Source: Dehalococcoidales bacterium
Lineage (GTDB): Bacteria; Chloroflexota; Dehalococcoidia; Dehalococcoidales; UBA3254
NCBI GenBank assembly: GCA_028718465.1
Contig: JAQULX010000227.1
Location: 1-5,356 of the forward strand
DNA: 5,356 bases
Reading direction: 5' to 3'
Every line of letters begins with the position of its first letter. Position 1 is the first letter of the stretch. Position numbers and translations under genes: made by a program. This document shows, one piece after another, positions 1 through 5,356 of the stretch. The notes beneath the pieces were generated by a model. That model did not search any database. It saw nothing but the letters and a program-made list of their open reading frames with translations, and was not told the origin of the DNA.

Positions 1-2763
1 ACACTAAAGCTTTGTAAGAGAGATTATGATTCGATTGATGACGTCGTTGATGTAGCGCGTGGTGGTAGGCAGACTTGGGGGCATAAAGATGTCTGTAAAA
101 GTTTAGGGATACCTTATGAAGAGGGGGTGAGGTTGCCTTTTGTTTTCGGCCATTTCTATCCGCGCCCGAAGCATTCAATAGGACAAGATGAGAGCGGGAG
201 GTTGACTAATATTATCGTGAATATTGATCCGACACGCGGCGATGTGAATATTGACGATATCTGTAACGCTATCCGGTTGTTGCAAACAAAAATCGTTATA
301 GAAGCGGGTAATCTCATGATCGCTTCCTCTGATGAGGGGGTCAGGAAGGATATCCGTAATCGCCTGTTTCTGTCTGAGGGCCGCGCGTCAAGTGATCTGG
401 CCATGCCTAATAGTGATGTTACTTTTCGTCAGGTGATTGACTATCTGGTAGTCAGCTCAGCCGAACACCCTGAAGCCGCGGAAGTATTGGAACAATTAAA
501 GAGATTATTGGTCGTTTATAATATATCCATTGATGATGAATCAGGTTTATTTTTGCATAATCCTGATTATGAATTTTCTGTAAGGGAAGAGATCCATCAG
601 CTGGTTGTGGATTATTTTATTAAAAAGGCCCATGATTCAGGGATGTCCGAACTGGTAACCGAGCATTTTAATAAGGGTTTTGAATCTGCCTGCCGGTTTT
701 TAAGCGAATTCTCGCAATGGGCGGATTCTATGGGTATAAGGATAGATATAGACCTGGGGGCGATGCTTAGAAACCTGGCTCTGGACACAGACGACGCTTG
801 TCCCATAGGCAGGGTCTGTATCATTAAGAAGATGTTTAATGCTCCCTATGTATTTGAGGGTCATTCCAGCCGTAAATTCGGCATTAACATTGTCTATGGT
901 TCACGAGTCGATGAAGCGCTGGTTCATGAGTTCTTTGCCTGGTTAAGCAGGGCTGATTTTTGGCATAAAAAAGGACATATCTTTAGCAGTAAGATGGTGG
1001 AGCTTTATGTTATGTGGAGAGATATATTGCCGAATTTGCTGGATAAACCCAAAGACGCCCTTACAGACGCTGAACAGGAAAATTTGGAGCGTTATTCTTT
1101 CCTGCGCGATGAACTCCGGCAGCAGTTCTTTTCCGAGGATCTTGCGATTGAAGCTGAGGTAGAATCTTTGGTCGAAAACGGCTCAATGAACGGTATCAAT
1201 CTGGATGTCTATCGAGCGATAATCTATAATAGTGAGTTTTATGATATACCGGGGGAGCAAAGAAGTTTTCATAGGTCATTTTTGGTCGATCGCGATGATA
1301 ATAGGTGCACTACTTATTTGCATGTGCATGATCTCACAAACAAAGTAACGTCATTGGTCACAGGGATAGATAGCGTTAATGGTTTTCTTGGGATAATTGC
1401 GAAACGATATCTTGAAAAAGCAGGTATAGGGGATATTAGAAAGCAAGAGGTTGAGGATGCCGGTTTGGCCTGGGAAGGCGATGATGGCTTTGTGCAGATA
1501 ATGCTCAAGAACGGTTGGGCAGTGAGGGTATGGGAGATGCCGGGCCAGATCGATTCGACAAGAATATGCTTGGCCGCTGACCTGGAACAGGAAAAGCCCC
1601 GTATGGCGGATAAATTCGGAAATGATTTTACCCGGGTTATGCCTATATTAGAGGCTGCCCTTGGGTGGGTTAATATTTTCAAAATATTAGTTCAAAACGG
1701 ATGGGCGGAGCAGTTGGGTCCGACAGAAGTCAGGATAATCGTTGATCCCCAGGAAGCAGAAGATGAAATGCTCAAAGCCTTGGGTAAAAAAGTATTTGAA
1801 AAGCTTAGAGACCAGATCTTAATTCAGTTCTCTCCGGAATACGCGGATTGGCCGAGTAACCAGGAATTTTTTACGGATTCATTGAAAGATGTGATAAATA
1901 ATTTAAAAGCATTAAAGGATTATTGCCAGACTTTTGTAACCGAATTGGGTAAGCCTGTTTTGGCCATGGTCCAGGCTTCCGGCGGGAAAGATTATGAAAA
2001 AGCCTTGGAAGAATTGATGGATAAGGATCTTCTCAAATTGGTAAATGAACTGCTTGATCTGGCAAGATTGGTAGCCGCTGATGAGGGGCACAGGTATTTC
2101 AATTATGACGAAAGAGTAAGAATACTGGAATTGACTGATAAGATCGGTGATATCCTTAGGACAGCCAGGTCCAATTTTATGTCTACGGATGAAGCCGAGC
2201 TTAGCAATAACAAGAAATTCCTCTATAAGATGTTGCTTAGGATTTTCTTTCCGGAAATATCGCCCGATGACCTATTGCGGTATTCCGGACTTCTCTATGA
2301 GGTTTCAAAGAGCGCTCCGGATGTTATACGTAATATGCTTGTTTTTGCTTTTATGCTTAGAAAGGCGCGCAGGCATGAACTTGAGAATGAAGACATTCAG
2401 AAGATGCAGGACGCCCAAACACTGCTTCATGCCTGCGGATATGATTTTATCCGGAGTTTAGATTTTGTTCAGTTGTTTAATTGTATTATTCTTCGTGACG
2501 CGGGCGCAAAAGTCGCGCCAAACGTAAGGCTGCCGTTGCTGCCTTTGGAAGAACAGATATTAAAAACTATTGTTCAGTCGTATTCGCGTAAGATACATAA
2601 CGGCGAGGATTCTACTGATATTGAAAGAAGGGCTTATGTTATTTACCGGCAGGCCTGTATTATTAAGAGTATAGGTTTCTGTCCGCGGCCTGTCTTGCTT
2701 GGAGACGAAGAAGACGACCTGGCAATGCCTGCGCGCAGCAACCTGCCGCAAGTGCAGCTTATT
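1..2763 (+). other. Unassigned N-terminal region of the same protein (about 920 residues in the window)
   Basis: This stretch runs from the window edge to about residue 879. It is soluble, rich in acidic and basic residues, and predicted by eye to be mostly helical, for example around 560-760. I see no signal peptide, membrane segment, starch-binding module of the CBM20 or CBM45 type, or known catalytic motif. A weak histidine-kinase-like box, HDLTNKVTSL, starts at His401, and two similar segments containing NGWA lie at 462-465 and 524-527. The position corresponds to the N-terminal region of plant water dikinases, which carries glucan-binding modules there; any such module here could lie upstream of the window or be unrecognisable. 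Confidence 0.5.
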
Positions 2764-5304
2764 CCAAAATTAAGCGGAGAAACAGTGGGTAGGTTAAGGA
2801 TCATCTATGATATTGTTAAAGATTATGAGCAGTTCTGGAAAATAGCCGAAGATGAGATAGTTGCGTTGGTTGATTATCCTTGCGAAGATCCTACTATGTC
2901 CCGGCCTATGGGTATTATCAGCGCTACTGATCCGGGAGGAAATTCTCATGCCCAGGTCAGAGCCGGTTTTTGGCGGATACCTCATGCCATTGTTAATGAT
3001 CTCCGGGAGTTGGAAGGTTTTAACGGTGAGTGGGTTTATATGAATGTCACTAAAGAAGGCGTTGAGTTCAGGCCTGCCACTGAAGAAGAGATTGCTAATT
3101 GGCAAGCCTATAAACCTAAGCCGCCTAAACCGGAATTGGCCGAGGTTTGTTTAGGCTATGTTAATGATATTGTCAGCCCTATGTTTGGCTTTAGAATAGA
3201 TGATCCGGCAGTGGTCAGCCATAAGTTTGCCAGTCTTTACGCAGTTGATCATGGCGCTCCGTCAGTCAATTTCGGCCCGGTAATAACTTTTGCGGCTTAC
3301 AGGCGCGCTTTAGATGCTAATCCGGGATTAGAAGATAAGCTTAGGCTGATCATTGAGAGCATTGATGATGAAGATATCGATGATATCCGTAATAAACTTG
3401 CCCAGGCGCAGGAGTTGATCATGAACCTTGAGATCCCACGGAAGATGTGGGAGCAGATTCAGCAGACAGCCGAACCTTTAACCGAGAATAGAACTAAAGG
3501 CCTTTTTGTGCGTACCGGCACGAATGCCGAAGACCTGCCGGATTATCCCGGCCTTGGCGCAGGAGTTTATGGCACATGTTCTAATGTTATGTTTGCTGAA
3601 TTGGAAGCAGCGATAAAAGAATGTTGGGCCTCTATCTGGAATTTCGGAGCCTACAATGAAAGACGTAAGTTAGGCCTGGATCATTTCGCAATATACCCGG
3701 CTGTGCAGATCACCCGGGCCATTGATGCGGATTACGCCTTTGTTATAAATACAGCAGATACAGAAGAGCAAAATACAGATATCGTAATAATCGAAATAGT
3801 CCAGGGTTTAGGCGAAAGCCTGGTTGGAGATAAATATCCCGGTATTCCCCATCGCTATATTTATGATAAGAAGAGCAAGTCGATCATTAAATTCGATGCC
3901 GGGACAAAACTTGAAAAAGCGGTCTTGGATGATAAGGGCGGAACCAGAAGGGTGCCGGTTGATCATGAGCAGGATGAATTTGTCAGGGATGGCCAAGCTT
4001 CAGAAATGGCTAAATATCTGGGCGGATTATCGGTGGCGATCGAAAAATCACTTAAACGTCCGCAGGATATTGAAGGGGTTATTGAAAATGGGGGAGCAAT
4101 AATGCTGCAGTCGCGCTCGCAGGCAGGTTATGAGAAATATCCCACAGAATGGGATGAATTTGTACGCGAGCATAGGCAGTGGGCATTGGATCTGATCGCA
4201 AAGCATAGAGGGATGATACAGCAGCCGGACTGTCCGGATAGAAGTTTTGAGGATACTGTAGATGGAATATTCAAGAAGCCGGGTTCGGATAAAAAGCTGC
4301 AAACTCACGATGAGCCTGAATTGAGCCGTATAATCAGGCTGTTTATGCTTTTAGGTGACGACGGAATAAGGTTTGCCGCGAAATTATTCATTTGCGGCAG
4401 GGGCTATCATCAGGCGATGCTGGGAATATTTAATAGAATGCATATTACTCAGCAGATACAGCTTTTAAGTTATGCGGTTGTTGATTACGATATGTTTACA
4501 CAAATAGAAGAAGCTGATTTTATCGCCATAAGTAACTTTAATATTGCCCGTATTGTCAGGGCCCAGGAAGAGGATTATTTAAGGGTTCTTCTAACACAGT
4601 TAGGCCAGCAACAAGCAGCCTTTATTTTGGAAGAAGTTCACCAGTCGTATAGTGAATGTGATGTCGGGTCGCTTATGGGCGGAACGGATTTTACCAAAAC
4701 CAAAGAGCCTGAAATGAACGCGTTGATAAAAGAGATATACGCAGGTTACTCCGAAGAACAGAAAGCAATATTTAATCAATATGCGTCACATGATCTTTGT
4801 TGGATAGCTTTTTCAGGGTGGCCGGAGAGCAGCTACCCTAAGCTGCCGGATGAGTTTAAGCCGCTGTTTGATGAGTTGCGATATTATAGAGATCACCAGG
4901 TGATTGTGCTTTCAGCCCAAGCTATTGACGGCAGCTATGCCTTATCAACCCTGTTTTCCCGCCTTGACATGGAATTACGCAAGGACACATTCGTATTTAT
5001 GATCTTGATGGATATACCGGGAGAACATTTGAATGATTTCTTGCGGCGTAATCACCTTTCGGGAAAAAATTTTGGTACAGAGATCAGCCCTGATAATATT
5101 ACTGATGGATTGTTAACAAAGGCGATCAAAAATGCACGTTCTAGTAGAGAGATTAAATTGTACGAGATCAAAGAAAATAGAATGGTTTTAGTTGCGCGCA
5201 AAGAAGCGCTTGAATTATATCAGCATCCGGAAAGCGGATTATTGGGCGTTGAGGTCAAGCCTGAGCCCGGGCAATTGCCTGTATGTATTATGGAAGCGAG
5301 GTAA
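1..5304 (+). CDS. Glucan water dikinase-like phosphotransferase (PPDK/PEP-synthase-type ATP-grasp domain), giant multi-domain protein, 5' partial
   Basis: Frame 1 is open from base 1 to TAA at 5302-5304. The 42 codons before the GTG at 127 contain no stop and no ATG, GTG or TTG, have G-rich first codon positions, and the other two plus-strand frames there carry stops. The true start is therefore probably upstream of the window, and GTG127 is only the first start-type codon seen. Seen from GTG127 (1,725 residues): an unassigned region 1-880; a swivel domain with NSHAQVRA (His941); a Pro/Lys hinge at 995-1003; and an ATP-grasp domain with VRTGTNAEDLP (1128-1138), VQGLGESLVG (1225-1234), and QDIEGV then LQSRSQ (1313-1332). 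An unassigned tail covers 1333-1725. Family knowledge: these motifs belong to the PPDK/PEP synthase/water dikinase superfamily, in which ATP phosphorylates a histidine that passes phosphate to an acceptor. His-before-ATP-grasp order and lack of a PEP barrel point to a water dikinase. The glucan substrate is inferred. No signal peptide or membrane segment is visible, so it is likely cytoplasmic. It is longer than plant GWD (about 1,400 residues). Confidence 0.85.
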   Translation, partial: TLKLCKRDYDSIDDVVDVARGGRQTWGHKDVCKSLGIPYEEGVRLPFVFGHFYPRPKHSIGQDESGRLTNIIVNIDPTRGDVNIDDICNAIRLLQTKIVIEAGNLMIASSDEGVRKDIRNRLFLSEGRASSDLAMPNSDVTFRQVIDYLVVSSAEHPEAAEVLEQLKRLLVVYNISIDDESGLFLHNPDYEFSVREEIHQLVVDYFIKKAHDSGMSELVTEHFNKGFESACRFLSEFSQWADSMGIRIDIDLGAMLRNLALDTDDACPIGRVCIIKKMFNAPYVFEGHSSRKFGINIVYGSRVDEALVHEFFAWLSRADFWHKKGHIFSSKMVELYVMWRDILPNLLDKPKDALTDAEQENLERYSFLRDELRQQFFSEDLAIEAEVESLVENGSMNGINLDVYRAIIYNSEFYDIPGEQRSFHRSFLVDRDDNRCTTYLHVHDLTNKVTSLVTGIDSVNGFLGIIAKRYLEKAGIGDIRKQEVEDAGLAWEGDDGFVQIMLKNGWAVRVWEMPGQIDSTRICLAADLEQEKPRMADKFGNDFTRVMPILEAALGWVNIFKILVQNGWAEQLGPTEVRIIVDPQEAEDEMLKALGKKVFEKLRDQILIQFSPEYADWPSNQEFFTDSLKDVINNLKALKDYCQTFVTELGKPVLAMVQASGGKDYEKALEELMDKDLLKLVNELLDLARLVAADEGHRYFNYDERVRILELTDKIGDILRTARSNFMSTDEAELSNNKKFLYKMLLRIFFPEISPDDLLRYSGLLYEVSKSAPDVIRNMLVFAFMLRKARRHELENEDIQKMQDAQTLLHACGYDFIRSLDFVQLFNCIILRDAGAKVAPNVRLPLLPLEEQILKTIVQSYSRKIHNGEDSTDIERRAYVIYRQACIIKSIGFCPRPVLLGDEEDDLAMPARSNLPQVQLIPKLSGETVGRLRIIYDIVKDYEQFWKIAEDEIVALVDYPCEDPTMSRPMGIISATDPGGNSHAQVRAGFWRIPHAIVNDLRELEGFNGEWVYMNVTKEGVEFRPATEEEIANWQAYKPKPPKPELAEVCLGYVNDIVSPMFGFRIDDPAVVSHKFASLYAVDHGAPSVNFGPVITFAAYRRALDANPGLEDKLRLIIESIDDEDIDDIRNKLAQAQELIMNLEIPRKMWEQIQQTAEPLTENRTKGLFVRTGTNAEDLPDYPGLGAGVYGTCSNVMFAELEAAIKECWASIWNFGAYNERRKLGLDHFAIYPAVQITRAIDADYAFVINTADTEEQNTDIVIIEIVQGLGESLVGDKYPGIPHRYIYDKKSKSIIKFDAGTKLEKAVLDDKGGTRRVPVDHEQDEFVRDGQASEMAKYLGGLSVAIEKSLKRPQDIEGVIENGGAIMLQSRSQAGYEKYPTEWDEFVREHRQWALDLIAKHRGMIQQPDCPDRSFEDTVDGIFKKPGSDKKLQTHDEPELSRIIRLFMLLGDDGIRFAAKLFICGRGYHQAMLGIFNRMHITQQIQLLSYAVVDYDMFTQIEEADFIAISNFNIARIVRAQEEDYLRVLLTQLGQQQAAFILEEVHQSYSECDVGSLMGGTDFTKTKEPEMNALIKEIYAGYSEEQKAIFNQYASHDLCWIAFSGWPESSYPKLPDEFKPLFDELRYYRDHQVIVLSAQAIDGSYALSTLFSRLDMELRKDTFVFMILMDIPGEHLNDFLRRNHLSGKNFGTEISPDNITDGLLTKAIKNARSSREIKLYEIKENRMVLVARKEALELYQHPESGLLGVEVKPEPGQLPVCIMEAR
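2764..3096 (+). other. Domain: phosphohistidine swivel domain with candidate catalytic His941
   Basis: Residues about 880-990 read as the mobile phosphohistidine domain of PEP-utilising enzymes. The core is DPGGNSHAQVRA, with His941 encoded at 2947-2949. It combines the GG-x-x-(S/C)-H-A pattern of PEP synthase and PPDK with the SH-x-x-VRA pattern that I recall from plant glucan water dikinases. Upstream, the segment starting KLSGETVGRL and the strand before MGIISATDP match the beta-rich lead-in of this domain. Downstream, WRIPHAIV matches the GIPAVV-type strand after the histidine. In family enzymes this histidine carries the phosphate between the ATP site and the acceptor site. A second histidine in RIPHAIV is not expected to be catalytic. 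The domain limits are approximate. Confidence 0.8.
3109..3135 (+). other. Pro/Lys-rich hinge between swivel and ATP-grasp domains
   Basis: Residues 995-1003 read YKPKPPKPE, a short proline- and lysine-rich stretch exactly between the phosphohistidine domain and the ATP-grasp domain. Family members need a flexible linker here because the His domain swings between active sites. The hinge role is inferred from composition and position. Confidence 0.5.
3151..4122 (+). other. Domain: PPDK/PEP-synthase-type ATP-grasp nucleotide-binding domain, water-dikinase-like
   Basis: Residues about 1009-1332. Motifs in order are: SHKFASL with Lys1033, a candidate for the ATP-binding lysine of the GxK motif; VRTGTNAEDLP with Arg1129, aligned by motif with PPDK Arg92; ECWASIWN (Trp1167) followed by AYNERRKLGLDH; ADYAFVINT (1201-1209); VQGLGESLVG (1225-1234); then QDIEGV with Asp1314 and Glu1316, and LQSRSQ with Gln1328 and Arg1330. 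The Glu-to-Gln distance of 12 and the Gln-x-Arg pattern equal those of Clostridium symbiosum PPDK (Asp321, Glu323, Gln335, Arg337), the metal and ATP phosphate ligands. All expected catalytic positions thus look present, so the domain is probably active. The segments ADYAFVINT, GLGESLVG with KYPG, and GAGVYGT are closer to plant glucan water dikinases than to PEP synthase, judged from memory. Confidence 0.85.
4123..5301 (+). other. Unassigned C-terminal extension of 393 residues after the ATP-grasp domain
   Basis: Residues 1333-1725 follow the last ATP-grasp motif. Plant GWD and PWD, as I recall them, end within a few residues of the equivalent point. The first part (to about 1505) looks all-helical, with segments such as LLTQLGQQQAAFILEEV that resemble helical-repeat proteins. 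The last part (about 1580-1725) alternates strands and helices, for example HQVIVLSAQAI and FVFMILMDIPGEHL, and looks like a separate alpha/beta domain. I recognise no catalytic motif and no PEP-binding barrel signature. It could position the acceptor or bind a partner, but nothing in the sequence decides this. Confidence 0.55.
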
Positions 5305-5328
5305 AAAACCTTTACCATTTTTTCCTCG
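5297..5328 (+). terminator. Putative intrinsic terminator overlapping the stop codon
   Basis: GGTAAA (5300-5305) pairs with TTTACC (5311-5316) around a five-base loop and is followed by A and six Ts (5318-5323). The stem contains the TAA stop. An alternative, longer hairpin pairs CGAGG (5297-5301) and AAAAAA (5303-5308) with TTTTTT and CCTCG (5318-5328), with T5302 bulged and a nine-base loop. The two folds exclude each other. The short stem plus T-run is the classic terminator shape but is AT-rich and weak. Confidence 0.45.
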
Positions 5329-5356
5329 ATAAAAACTCATAAATTTATAAAATCCA

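Noticed and set aside
121..135. GAGGG at 121-125 as a ribosome binding site for TTG133 or GTG127.
   Set aside because: It abuts GTG127 without spacing, and the coding-like open frame continues upstream; purine runs of this kind also arise from Glu-Gly codons.
919..945. ALVHEFFAWL (His267), considered as a zinc metalloprotease HExxH motif.
   Set aside because: The second histidine is absent (HEFFA), and no further zinc-ligand pattern follows.
2147..2461. Open frames of 60-120 codons on both strands inside the main gene (this one as an example, also 1314-1682, 2794-3105 and 3824-4102).
   Set aside because: They overlap the clearly coding frame 1 completely, their products show no family motifs, and their composition is what the main frame's codon bias produces in other frames.
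337..3402. Recurring DI(R/C)N-type peptides (residues around 55, 78 and 1090) as a dispersed repeat.
   Set aside because: The shared stretch is only four to six residues, with no wider similarity around it.
5041..5130. FGTEISPDNITDG near the C-terminus, considered as a remnant of the PEP-utiliser barrel motif (GTNDLTQ type).
   Set aside because: Only a few residues agree, the surrounding barrel signatures are missing, and the extension is too short and too dissimilar to be a full PEP-binding barrel.
5339..5348. Perfect 10-base AT palindrome ATAAATTTAT after the gene, with a nearby TATAAA that could be a -10 box.
   Set aside because: Such AT-only patterns are common by chance in AT-rich spacers; no matching -35 box or downstream gene is visible in the remaining bases.

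Overview
The window is essentially one very long plus-strand gene. Frame 1 is open from the first base to a TAA at 5302-5304, which gives 1,767 codons inside the window. The gene is cut off at its 5' end. Only 52 bases follow the stop. Opposite-strand and other-frame ORFs all lie inside this reading frame and look like shadows. I see no RNA gene, insertion sequence, CRISPR array or second gene.

Residue numbers in this annotation count from the GTG at 127; add 42 to count from the first complete codon of the window. The protein falls into four parts. (1) About 880 residues with no family I can name, apparently soluble and mostly helical, including a stretch near residue 401 that faintly resembles a histidine-kinase dimerisation box. 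(2) A phosphohistidine swivel domain (about 880-990) with the candidate catalytic His941. (3) After a Pro/Lys-rich hinge, a PPDK/PEP-synthase-type ATP-grasp nucleotide-binding domain (about 1009-1332). (4) A C-terminal extension of 393 residues that I cannot assign.

The His domain comes before the ATP-grasp domain, no PEP/pyruvate-binding barrel is visible, and several motifs are close to plant glucan water dikinases (GWD and PWD/GWD3). The best reading is therefore a water-dikinase-like phosphotransferase of bacterial type. It would move the beta-phosphate of ATP to His941 and then to an acceptor, with AMP and phosphate as by-products. The acceptor could be a storage alpha-glucan, but no carbohydrate-binding module is visible, so the substrate is open.

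The organism cannot be fixed from one gene. Moderate GC, frequent AGG/AGA and ATA codons, no introns, and a very large multi-domain protein suggest an uncultivated bacterium; Omnitrophota-like lineages are one guess, held weakly. A hairpin with a T-run at the stop codon suggests that transcription ends here, so this would be the last or only gene of its unit.
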